Under the pieces are notes generated by a model. The model was given only the letters and a program-made list of their open reading frames with translations, was not told the DNA's origin and ran no database searches. A DNA stretch of 64,000 bases, taken from positions 60,485,802 to 60,549,801 of the forward strand of contig NC_088715.1 of NCBI RefSeq assembly GCF_963576615.1. The letters run 5' to 3'. The DNA is from Watersipora subatra. Lineage: Eukaryota > Bryozoa > Gymnolaemata > Cheilostomatida > Watersiporidae. A program made the position numbers and the translations under genes. Positions 54,001 to 64,000 of the stretch are shown in pieces. The stretch's first letter is position 1; each line of letters starts with the position of its first letter.

Positions 54001-57000
54001 CATATACATGTTTTGTTATCTTGTATCGTGGTTTAAGCTGATGAATACTTCCTTAGAGTTTTTATGAATTTAAATTGATGCTTTTTTGTTTTTGTTTTAA
54101 ATTTGAAACAATTTTCCGTCTTCGTTTAGTTAAGGCAGCATTTTTAAATAACAACTGTAGAATATAGTGGTTAACAAAAGCTCAAAGGAAACGTTATTTA
54201 GTTAACAAAAGAAACATTGCTGCTGTTACAAAAACAGTATTTAAGTACTAAAATAACAAAAGCATATAACTTGCAAAAAACCAACTAGTAATTAGATTTC
54301 AATTTTTTTGAGTCTTAGAGTTGGCTTGCAGTTTGGTGGCTTTCACGTGACCTCAAATTGAACTAAGCAACATCTGTGCTAACGTATGTCATTTATGGCA
54401 TGATTCCTGATTAATGGTTAAAACTAAAATTTCCTCATTAGAATCAATAATATGGTTGAAGTATTTATGTTTACGCTAAGATCTTGCGGGTTTAATCTAT
54501 TTTATGCTAATTTGTTCAGCTCACCAGTAGAAGACAACTTCAAGAAAACTAAGCAGTTGACCACACAATATGTTATACCGCTTATTGTGTGAGTTGAAGT
54601 CTATAAAAGCCTACAATATATAAGTCTATTAGCAGTAAGTCTGATGATGCCTGATTGTTCTTTCATTTTCAACCAGACAGTTTACAGGTGGGTGTTGAAG
54701 AGGGTAGTTCTCAGGAACCTGATGGAGTTCTGAAACCATATATTTTTGACCACCTGGCAACCTGAGTAGTTTGGATGTAATCAGTTAAAAAGGTAGGAAC
54801 TTACACAGACTAACACAATTCACGCCCCCATGCACCCACATGTAGGCACCCACATGTGGGCACCCACATGCCCACCCCTCACATGTTCACATGTCCATGA
54901 GTCTACATGCTAAACATCCATGAGTCCACTCGCCCATGTGTCCATGAGCCCACATGCCCATGTGTCCCTGAGTTCACATGCCCACACGTCCACAATGACA
55001 AATTAGGATTTACTAATATATTTTACTAATAATTACATGTTAAACATGGTACCCCAAGTGTGACACGCAAAGCGTATCAAGAACGATGCCTCCAATGCAT
55101 TGCTAAAAATAACAATATGATTAGATGTGTCACAATTATTGCAACACAAACATTCCTATACATCTTAATAGATGCCATCTTGTTCCTGTTTGGATCGATA
55201 AATGCTTACAATATGTAACAGGAATTGTAAAATGTGCTTGTTAAGAGCTTTGAGCAAGCATCCTAAAGCTCAGAGTGAGTAATTTGAATTAGTAATTTTA
55301 TGCATTTTAGAGGTCAAGCAGTTGGCGCCATAAATGCTACAATATATCAAGGAAATGCATCGCTGAGGCATTATGAAGATATGTGTTGTGGTTACACATC
55401 GATGCTACTAGTCAACGATTAACAAGTTGATTGACCGATAAGAATTGGCCTCATTCATGTGAAGCCATTAGTATTCTCCCTAGATTTTTCATTACACTTG
55501 TTTTCATATATATCTCCAGAATATTTTTAAACTAATACGGATTATCAAATATTTGTGATAGCAATAACATTTGTGCAGCTATTTATACTGCTATATTCTA
55601 CTCAAGAGAAAACGCTAAACGTTAAAGATGGATTTACGCAAAATTTTAATAGCTTTTATCATACTTGCCAAGTCGTTGAGAAAAAAAGCGTGAGATTGAC
55701 GGTAAATGTAGTAGTTGAGTCTGAAGCCTGGATTTATTTGTGAAGTTTTTTTTTCTTCATTGGTACCTACATAGGTGGCCCTTCCATGATTTTATTTAAT
55801 GTTCGGTTACTCTGCTATTAATGTGAGGTCATGGTAGTTTGCCAACAATATGTCACAGCTCCATGTATAATCTTTGTTTATTGATGAAAAACTGTAGAGC
55901 AAATCGTTAGACATCAATGTTGCTAAATCAAAATAGCCCAGGTTTTATGGCAAACATACGGTTTAATAGCGGTCTGTTTCATTTTTGCTAACTTTGTATG
56001 ATGATGAGGGCTCACAACTAGTAAACAAAGAGAAACCGACCAGTAAAAAAATTAAACCACTACTTTTATTGAAAAAAGCTGGAGGAAAACGGGAGATTTT
56101 CTGCAAAAGGGAGACTGACTTAAAAATCTGGAGGGTCCCAGCCAAACCGGGAAAGTTGGCAAGCATGGATTCTATCAATAAGTATCAGTAGCTCTTTATA
56201 ATTTGCGCTTTTTTTGATGTTTGTGATAATCTAACTGCCAGGATGTTTCCAGGTTGAAGGCGACAAAACCGAATCGCAGTTAAAATGCTACGACTAGTTG
56301 CTATCATTTCTATAGTTGATGTCAGATATTGTGTTCAAGTCGCAGCGTCACTGAAGCAGAAGCTTGACTGAAGTGCAATTACCTATACATCATAATCACA
56401 CTTTTGGACCGCACTCAAATTTTTTCAATTTCAATTTTGAAACAAACTTATAGTCAGATAATCTCAAACATCAAAAACACTTACAAATGATGAAAAAAAT
56501 ATGGATACTTTCTAATAAAGTCTACTAAAATTTTGTGTAATTTCATCTTCAATGTCACAAACAGCTAAGTACAAAAGTATTTTAGATCTATATCATACAC
56601 TCAAATGCAAAAGAGATTTTAGCATGTTTTATTACAATAAGAATTATCTGGTATGTTTTATTAAACATCGCTGCTCTGATCATCGTCGCTGTCGGGGTGG
56701 TTGCAGAACATCAACAATATTGAAATAGATAACCTCGAGTTTTTCAATCGCTATCGGTGTCACCATGGTTTTGCTTTTCCAAATATGGTCCACTTTCATT
56801 ACTATTATTTTCTACCAAGATTTAATAAGAATATTATTGGTATTATGTTTGTTTCGATTTACGGTAAAGCTGGTTTTTTATCTGAGACTGAATTTTTTTC
56901 ATGAATTAAGTTTTCCAGAACTACATTTTCGTTCTTAAATTTTTATGCAGAATGTGCGTCACTTTCAGCAGAGCAGACTTTTAAAGCAGAGCTGGAAATG

Positions 57001-60000
57001 ATGCCAGGCAATTTGATTAGTGTTCCGAAAGCCCTGATTACAAAAAGAACAGTTGTTATTTTTTAATTCTCGTAGTCTTAACATGTTAGCTTCTGAACGC
57101 TTGTAATGCTTCTGAAAGCTGGATTTGTTGGTATCTGGCTACAGAGCAGTTCTTCTCTGAGGAGTTGTAGCGCCTTGCAGATGATATGACACCTAGTGAG
57201 CAAGGATGATTTTCGTATACTGAGCACATTCAAGTCTCTTTAAACAAATGCACGGTGACTTGAAAGTACTCTGTTCATTACTGCAAGCACTCTACCACTA
57301 TAGCTGCTCCTCATACTTTTCTCAGTTTTCATTTTCTATTCTCAACTCTTAATAGTTCATGACTTTCTCTGTCTCTTTGTTGTTGACGCTTGTACCCATG
57401 GAGCAGGTAACTTCGATCAAGGTGACTGTTTTTTTCCTCAAATAATTATGTCTTGTTTTCTTGCATAAATCTCTTTATCAGTTTTTTATTTTTATTGAGG
57501 TTTAAATAGGCTAAATAGAATAAATAATTTAATAATTGCAAAAGAGTTATTATTATTATATATCATTATTGTTATCATTATTATTATTAAATTATTACCA
57601 TATTATTATATCATTATTATTAGTCTTATTATTGCTCCAATAGAGTGAGCCTTACCTTAATCAGACTCCAATCAAATTGACATATCCAAGCTAACATTCC
57701 TCCACATATAAATCCTCCATAAGGCAGCATGGCAGCGGCTAGGAAGAATTTAGTGTCCCATGTTTTGAATATGTAGAGGTTCACGTAGACAGCAAAGACG
57801 AAGAAGAAAAGGATAGCGCAGACAAACATAACCTGAAAAGCAACAGCATGTGGATAGGATAAGTTAATTCAGTGCTTAATACTCGGACTACTAGGCACAG
57901 AACAATGTTGGTAGCTGAGGCTATCTCATTATTGAGTGATATACCTCAGAAAGGTTAGCATTAAAAAAGTTTGTCATTTGTAGGTATCGAAACATGCCAC
58001 AATTTGTTTGTAATTTTTGTATAGCTGGTCTACTTTTGTTATGTTCATATTGTACAGAGGACCTCAGATGCGTTTACAAATCCCACTGCAATAAAACTGG
58101 AGTCTCATGGAAAAGCCATGCATGATTTCTCGTGTATTCTGTTACTGTGATATAGAAACTTAAATTGCTCTGATATTCACAGTACTTTGTGTATAAAATC
58201 ACCATATTTCAGGACATAAGCTTTTATAAGAATACATAGCATTTTGTTTAATTCATTTTTGACTTTAAAACCAATGACAAATACATTGAGTGATTATCTA
58301 TAGCGTTAAAACAAATACATTATATAAATTATGTAAATACGAAAGTAATTGTTACTAAAATAGGCTTCTATTGTTCAACCCAGGCGGGTTTAAGTGTAGC
58401 CTTACAAATTCCGACAGAAGTGAGTGTGTGGGTAGAGGCACCGATAGAAATATGAAACTGGACTAATTTAAACCATGTAAACTCCAAAGTAACATAACTG
58501 TTTACATAATTTTTGTGTTTAATTTTCTACTTTTATCAAGTTTGCATATAGCAATTTGGTTTTAGTCAACAGACAGTACAGTACACGTGTGTGTAACACA
58601 AGCTTCTTTGTTTGCAAATTCCATTGAAAGTAAAAACTTTATGTAAGTTTTTACGTAAGAAATTCCATGTTCCATGAAACGTATGCTTCATATCATGTAC
58701 ATTTTTATAACATAAATGTTCTTGGAACAAATTAATTATGCTACAAGGATATCTTCTGTACTGAAATAGGCCACGGGGCATACGAGTAGTTGGGAATATT
58801 ACTAAGGAAAGGTAACTCCATACTAACGTTGAGCCACTTCTTCAAAACGTCAGCTAGTCTAGGAAGTTTAAACTTGACAAAAGCCCCGACTGACAAAGGA
58901 ATGATGATGAAAGCGAGGCTCCGTAGAATTCCAAGAAATGGAATCACAATCTTGTCTACACCTTCATCAGCTGGAATCGTCATTCCTAGAGTGTAAATCC
59001 ACAGCGGAAGCATTCCTGTAAAAGTGTAAGTGCATGAATAAATTAGTGGTTTATAGTTTATGATAAAAAATAATTCAATATGCATGAAAGAGCTTGCGTG
59101 TTTCAATTTTTATGCAAACATTTAACTATTTCACTAGTCAGTTAAGTTTTTTATTAAGTATTGCGTAAAACATAATACTTAATAAATTTTAATATTTGAC
59201 AATGGGCATACAAATTGCCATAGGTTTTGCACCACAACGTTTATCAACAAGCTGCTGACACCACATTAATCGGAGTAAAATTCTACATCATCTGATGCCA
59301 TAAAAAGTCTACAAATGTGTTGCAGAATGAGGTCAGATCTTTTCCAGTCCTCCCTTTACCGTTGTGAGTAACAACTTTTTAACAACTTTCCACAAGTTTA
59401 TCATATTAACTTATTCTTTATAGACTAACATTATATGATTGAAAGAAGAGGGTGATGCACTCAAAAGTAATCAGGTATTTCAATAGCTGAGTGTAAACAT
59501 TGTCAAACCTTGATTACATTCAATGAACAAGTTTTAAAAGCAAGGCAGAGTGAAGACATTTCCTATTGGAAAAATATTTTGTATTGAAACAGAGAAAAGG
59601 CCTAGAGGAGCGAGGCTAAAAGGGATGTAAGGAACCACTAGAATAGGCTTGAACAGGGCTAACTAATCACACCATATAAATTCAGCTGCGCTGCCTTATT
59701 TGATCTTTGAACCGGGGTTCCTCCCGCTTCTGTTAATTAAATTTATTGACATTCTTCAAGGTCAATTTTGCAGCATACCTTATCAAGTGCGTGACATGTA
59801 GTATGGCTGGTTTATATTTCTCGTAAGGAAGTTAAAGACACTTACAAGAAGCTATAATTAAATACAGACAGCGTGGCCTTCAGTTGTTTGACAGACGCTA
59901 AACTCCCACAAACGTGGGCAGCATAGCTATCAGCTTACTCTCACTGTCAGCAGATTAGCTGATTAGACTGAGCATTGAAAGATTGCAAAGTGTCTTGCAA

Positions 60001-63000
60001 AACAAGATTTTAATTTCAAACAGAAAAACAGTGATTGTTTGCAGCAACCTCAACAGGCTCTACTTTTAGCAATAGGTAGTTTTTGGGAAAAAAAACTGTA
60101 TGTCTTCAAGCGAAAAAAGCATTTCGTGCTGTGGTTCTTGACCTTAAATGTATTAGCCTATCAGTTTCATATGCACTTTTATCCGAGCTTTCTTCATTGA
60201 AAAACAAAAAAATTTTTCCGCATTAAAAACATATGTATGTGTTTTTTACTGCTGCACAAAATTAACTGTGCATTAACATCACTGCATTCATAGAACAAAA
60301 CTATTACGATACATGAACTCCCAACAAATAACGCATATTTTTATAAAGAGGGCCTTGAATATCAGTGTAACTTCTGCTGTTACCTTTTACTTATGTGTCT
60401 TCACCTACGCCGAATATCTGAGACTAACTCTCACCAAACCCCTAGGGTTTGATTGAGCCCAGGTTAAAAACTACTGCGCAAACGGTAAAATGCTAAAAAA
60501 CAACTGACACAGTCAAGGTTTACAGGAAGTCTAGCGCTGACACAGTCAAGGTTTACAGGAAGTCTAGCGCTGACACAGTCAAGGTTTACAGGAAGTCTAG
60601 CGCTGACCAGCTGAAATAAAAAAGATTTCAATAAGTTCTGCACCACACGGCAAGTAGGAGTACTTATTCTTTCATTGGTTATAAACTAACAGAAAACACA
60701 GCGGTTTCAGGCATTTCTTTCATTTTCAATATGTTAGTCCACAGATGGGTGTTTGAGTCCACAGGTGGGTGTTTGAGAGGCCAATTCTCAGGAACCAGGT
60801 AAAGCTCAGAAATCTAATATTTTAGCAACTTAGCAGAAGGCATGGAGCATAGGTATGTGAAACTTGGATGAAATTGGCCAAAATATATGGGATCACATAA
60901 CGTTTACGCCGTCTGACAGACACACAGACATGCAAGGACTCACGTGCGCATACAATGACGATGCGGAGTCTATTATTAAAGATCTGAACCAACGTTATTA
61001 ATTCCTACATTATACTGGCACATACCTGATATTGGGATATGGTCATAGGCCTACGCTATTATGGATAGCCAATTGTTTAAAAATACATTCCAGCAATTCC
61101 AAAACGGCAACCCAGCTCAACTAATGTTAAGCTTTTTGACAGAGAGCCAAATCATTGTCAACCTAGTATTTCATTGCGTCATAATATTGCGAAGTGGTAA
61201 AAAATATGTTTGAGGTGCAGCTTGGAGTAGCTAAACTCCAAGTCATCATAGCAAACTTGTAATAAGAGCAATAATTTATGGCTGAGCTTCTTAGCTAAAA
61301 CTTATTCTGTAAGCTAGCTACTCTGATAGCTATAGAAAAATGCATGTCAAAGATGGAGGAAATCGAGGCACAAGCTAGAAGTTGTCCAACAGAAAGAAGC
61401 ATTCCTATAAGGTTCACTCCAAAAGACATTGTTGACCAAGAGATTGTCTAATGTTGTGAAATTCACTTGAGTTCCTGGTTGTTGTAGGTCACTAACAGAG
61501 GACTAAAGACTGAGGGCTTGAGTGAGTAATCCACCTAAGATCGTGTATGGCGTCTGCTTAGCTTACTGCAAGCGTAGGCTGTGTGTGTTTTTAGGAGGAC
61601 TGTTACACAAATAATGGCTCTGTGATTTTAGCTTGACATCTCTGAGTGCAGTGGTCCTCAAAGACTGGAGACATACCCAGTTGCAAAAACCAATTTAAGG
61701 TTGAATATCATTCCTGTCACCACCAGTGGGCTTTTTGTGAGAAATGAACTTTAACCTGTTGTTCACAGGTCAGGGGGTCTAGACCTCTGGGTCACGACTG
61801 CTATTGGGGCAAGCTGACAACAGAGCTACAATTAAACTATAAGATTTTTGGCAATGTAGATGCATTCATGAAATTTGCTTGTCTCCTCTTTCGATCTCAG
61901 TCATCATCAGAAGAGATGAAGAAGCAAACCAGGGTCATTCATCAAGGAAAACTCTACCAAGTGTTCAGACACAAGATGGAGAGTTCCGAGAAAGAACTAG
62001 ATATAGCTTCAGCGTGATTTACGTGGATAACCTCTCTCAGATCAAACAACAAATCTTGTTTCCTGTTGGAAACGTTCCATAGTAATTTTTTATTCCGTCC
62101 AAATAAGGGGGCTCATGAGCTAAAATTAATTTCTTCCTTATCCTTGTTAACAAGGTTGCATTTTAGTTCATCATGCTTTAGTACCATAGCCTGTTTCAAT
62201 GAAACTCATTTAAATTGGAGAAGGACATGGTTGACTTTTAGAAATATCTTTACGAAAAAGACAAAGTGTGGTAGTTATAATGATAGTAAAAATAGGGAGA
62301 ACTCTGATGTCATCTCAACATAAGACATATGCTGTAACCATTTTCCAACATAATATGTAAACTTTAATCAGTGTTGGTCTGTAAAGTAATGACTTACTTA
62401 CATAAAGAAGTACTTACATATAAAGTAAGTACAAGCAAAAAAGTTGGTAAACTTATTAATATGGCAAAACAATTACAGCAATAACAGAAAGGTACAAACC
62501 AATCCTGTGTGAGCTTTAGCCGATCTAAAGGCTGGTTGGTATACACCGTATTACAGTATGTTGGAGTTACCCTCTCTGTGATTATTCATAAACCGACGGC
62601 ATAGTTGAAAAATGTCAGGAAAAATGTCAGCCCTCAAACTTTTCCGATATTTCGTCAAAAATCCACAACAGTATATACAACATGTACCACCTTGACGATG
62701 GTGATAGGCTGTCTCAGATCGCTTGATAGATATTTCAGGTTAGTTGCTGTAGTACTAGTATTTTATTGTTTCAGTAACTGGATTCCATAATCAGAGATAT
62801 ATACCGCAGACTATTCATAGATGCAAATATAACAATGTGAACAATGTTATCAATAAGTAAGGCCATGTATCTCCATCACTAACATCCCCTCAGAACTTGC
62901 ACATTGCTGAGCCCTCATTTTCATTAATGTCGTCAAAGTGAAAAAGCAAAAATCAACTTCATTGACTATTTAGTTAATTAAATTTGATATTTTACTTAGT

Positions 63001-63659
63001 TATATATAGTGAATTTGGTTGAATGCTGTGTTTAATTAGCTGCACTAACTAGCTGTCTCAAATTTTTTCGGCGATGAAACAATTTCAACACATTATCAAG
63101 GCATAGTATAGGCCGCATAAAGGCGCATTTGCTCCACCATGTGATAGTCTCGAAAGGAGATAACCGTGATATGTGAAGGTGTGTCTGTATTGGCAGTTTG
63201 CTGTCATATTCTTTTTGTAAACGCATTGACTATACAATTGGCCAAGTTCACCTCAAGACGAAACTTAATTTCATCATTACGTGAACTAAACTTTTCTATG
63301 GTATCAACAACAGATGTTACCAATGTGACAGTATGAACATCTGTACTCACCAGAACTAAACATTACATGGCTATTAACAACAGATGCTACCAATGTGACA
63401 GTATGAACATCTATACTCACCAGAACTAAACGCTACTACGATACCAACAGCAGATGTTACCAATATGATAGACCAATCTGTACTCACCAATAGAGGCAAC
63501 TGTGCTGAGAGTTGTCAAGGTTGCACTGACAGACATGTCCCCATTTAGTAATTTTGAGAACATGTTACTACCGCCCCCTCCAGGACAACAACCTAGAGCA
63601 AAGAGCCCTAAGGCCTTTCCACCTGTGTATCCCATCAGCCAAATGGCTCCATAAGCTAT
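47903..63659 (-). CDS. SLC10 family transporter-like gene, copy C (3' part, partial)
   Basis: Third paralogue of the array; the 5' exons (signal peptide, ectodomain, first helices) lie beyond the right edge. Five coding exons are present: 63488-63659, 58828-59015, 57656-57832, 50236-50418 and 47903-48055, corresponding to copy B exons 6-10 with identical lengths (172, 188, 177, 183 and 153 bp) and phases. They splice in frame to a stop. Family motifs are intact: GCCPGGGGSN, NGDMSVSATLTT and ETGMQN, so the Na+-site residues of this half are kept. By hand count exon 9 is identical to copy B at about 34 of 61 residues, so the duplication is not recent. Introns are 4472, 995, 7237 and 2180 bp. 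Role as for copy B; the different tail and helix residues leave room for a different substrate or regulation. Confidence 0.92.
48506..48692. mobile_element. Short TA-flanked MITE, possibly Tigger/mariner-type
   Basis: TACAGTCGGCCACCG at the left and GTTGTACTGTA at the right, bounded by TA. About 185 bp. The minus-strand ORF across it is an artefact. In intron 9 of copy C? No: it lies in the 48056-50235 intron of copy C, its last intron. Confidence 0.45.
49446..49511 (+). repeat. 11-bp tandem repeat GTGACTCGCAG, about six copies
   Basis: Alternating GATGACTCGCAG and GTGACTCGCAG units in the last intron of copy C. Confidence 0.85.
50236..50418 (-). CDS. Copy C exon equivalent to B exon 9 (E-T-G-M-Q-N helix)
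   Basis: Acceptor cttgcag, donor gtgagt, 183 bp. Starts TIAIETGMQN and ends YLVWQKILKR. The Na+-site Glu, Met and Gln are kept. Confidence 0.94.
50746..52031. mobile_element. piggyBac-like non-autonomous element with long foldback arms
   Basis: TTAA sits at both edges (50742-50745 and 52032-52035). Ends are CACTTTGAACCC on the left and, reading inward from the right, CCCTTTGAACTCTAACGG; CCCTTTGA-type ends with TTAA targets are typical of piggyBac. Inside, 50760-50955 and 51240-51455 are reverse complements (for example CCGTTATGATTACCAAT against ATTGGTAATCATAACGG). No transposase seen. In intron 8 of copy C. Confidence 0.6.
52200..54800. other. Part of copy C intron 8: nothing recognised
   Basis: AT-rich; short (ATAGAAAAT)n run at about 52548-52588 and a TAATATA-rich run at 53090-53160. 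No gene seen. Confidence 0.55.
54818..54995 (+). repeat. Degenerate CCCACATG-rich repeat
   Basis: Imperfect GCACCCACATG and GTCCATGAG units; C-rich against the AT-rich surroundings. In intron 8 of copy C. Confidence 0.75.
55617..56556. mobile_element. MITE M1 interrupted by MITE M2 (nested insertion)
   Basis: M1 begins at 55617, stops at about 55668, resumes at 56166 (TATCAATAAGTATCAGTAGC) and runs to its right end near 56556. The gap is filled by M2, whose ends are TACTTGCCAAGT and GTTGGCAAGCATG. TTTTATCA and TTCTATCA flank the insert as a probable duplication. In intron 8 of copy C. Confidence 0.75.
55669..56165. mobile_element. MITE M2 (CTTGCCAA ends)
   Basis: About 500 bp with inverted CTTGCCAA termini. 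Internal sequence from TGAGATTGACGGTAAATGTA to ATCAATGTTGCTAAATC is shared almost base for base with 28580-28858. Confidence 0.7.
57545..57622. repeat. TTA/TTATCA simple repeat
   Basis: Mixed (TTA)n and TATCATTAT in intron 8 of copy C, 30 bp from the exon 8 equivalent donor. Confidence 0.8.
57656..57832 (-). CDS. Copy C exon equivalent to B exon 8
   Basis: Acceptor cttttcag, donor gtaagg, 177 bp. Encodes VMFVCAILFFFVFAVYV and LPYGGFICGGMLAWICQFD. Confidence 0.93.
58828..59015 (-). CDS. Copy C exon equivalent to B exon 7
   Basis: Acceptor cttttacag, donor gttagt (a weaker but valid GT donor), 188 bp. Encodes GMLPLWIYTLGMTIPADEG, then GILRSLAFIIIPLSVGAF and KLPRLADVLKKWLN, clearly paralogous to copy B. 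Confidence 0.94.
59016..60504. other. Proximal part of copy C intron 6: nothing recognised
   Basis: No coding signal or clear repeat before the 33-bp tandem repeat. A further stretch, 62850-63487, also appears featureless. Confidence 0.55.
60505..60607 (+). repeat. 33-bp tandem repeat, three identical copies
   Basis: Three units starting TGACACAGTCAAGGTTTACA and ending GTCTAGCGC, apparently identical, so recent. In intron 6 of copy C. The 60-codon ORF is an artefact. Confidence 0.9.
61590..61810 (-). mobile_element. SINE family 3 copy
   Basis: Contains TTAGCTTGACATCTCTGAGT and CCCAGTTGCAAAAACCAATT, as in the 18.4-19.2 kb cluster, and a tRNA-like end near 61740-61810. In intron 6 of copy C. 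Confidence 0.55.
62530..62845. mobile_element. Diverged relative of the GGCTGGTT MITE
   Basis: Starts GGCTGGTTGGTATACACCG and shares internal motifs in the same order as the element at 10865-11315 (CAAACTTTTCCGATATTTCG against CAAATTTTCCCAATATTTCG). Right boundary uncertain. In intron 6 of copy C. Confidence 0.5.
63488..63659 (-). CDS. Copy C exon equivalent to B exon 6 (signature segment)
   Basis: Acceptor aattttag, donor gtgagt, 172 bp. Encodes GCCPGGGGSNMFSKLLNGD and SVSATLTTLSTVASI. Residues equivalent to the Na1 ligands (S, N, S, T) are conserved. Confidence 0.94.
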
Positions 63660-64000
63660 CTAAAATTATTGATAAGCTTTAAAAAAGTGGTCTACGTAAC
63701 GCAGAAGGTAAGGTATAGAAGAAAGAGTACATGAAAAATTTTGGAAGAGCTCTGAAGAGGAGAGATCACGCTAAACTCTTTAGTAAGATCAGTGACATTT
63801 ATATCACCTATTTTTTGTACCTTTTCACAGGAACAGCGACATTAACATTGCCATCGTCAGTATTTTGTTAAAACAATTGCAGTATTCATAGATGTCAAAA
63901 TATCAGACCGAATTAAACAAGAGATTATTTAAGTAAAAATATTAGACATAAAGTTATTACTGTTTTCAGTGATGTTGCTTTCAAAGATATGAGAAAATAC

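Noticed and set aside
55963..56191. Overlapping ORFs on both strands (68 and 71 codons)
   Set aside because: Internal to MITE M2.

Overview
This window is nuclear DNA from an animal. It is AT-rich, with short protein-coding exons bounded by GT-AG introns, tRNA-derived SINEs, hAT, piggyBac-like and MITE-type DNA transposons, and many micro- and minisatellites. Nothing prokaryotic is present. The repeat types and gene family suit a marine invertebrate, perhaps a lophotrochozoan, but I cannot name the species.

The protein-coding content is a head-to-tail tandem array of three paralogous solute carrier family 10 (SLC10; sodium/bile-acid-symporter fold) genes, all on the minus strand. Copy A (about 1-13804) enters at its 5' end: four exons are visible and the rest lies off the left edge. 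Copy B (15915-35301) is complete: ten coding exons splice in frame to a 506-residue protein with signal peptide, N-glycosylated ectodomain, SLC10 membrane domain and charged cytoplasmic tail. Copy C (47903-63659) shows its last five coding exons and continues off the right edge. Exon lengths and phases are the same wherever two copies can be compared, except exon 2 (170 against 167 bp). The residues that bind the two sodium ions in bacterial ASBT align at matching spacing in B, so B is probably a working Na+-coupled transporter. The signal peptide and large ectodomain resemble the P3/SLC10A3-SLC10A5 branch more than the classical bile-acid uptake carriers.

Introns and spacers hold most of the bases. 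Copy A's introns carry two hAT elements with 8-bp target duplications (2858-3994, with a decayed transposase C-terminus, and 8577-9772), a 380-bp foldback palindrome, a 21-bp minisatellite that creates false ORFs in several frames, and a PIF-like element. Copy B's introns carry a 32-bp minisatellite of hairpin units with a 256-bp (8-unit) higher-order period, a 22-bp minisatellite, and several copies of a palindromic MITE family. The B-C spacer (35302-47902) holds a possible small secreted Cys-rich peptide exon on the plus strand (about 37342-37611), 18-bp and 32-bp minisatellites, SINEs, and a SINE with a 17-bp repeat expanded inside it. Copy C's introns hold a piggyBac-like element with about 200-bp foldback arms and a transposon-in-transposon nest at 55.6-56.6 kb.

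No rRNA, genuine tRNA, CRISPR array or other confident protein gene was seen. All coordinates and splice sites were read by eye, without transcript support.
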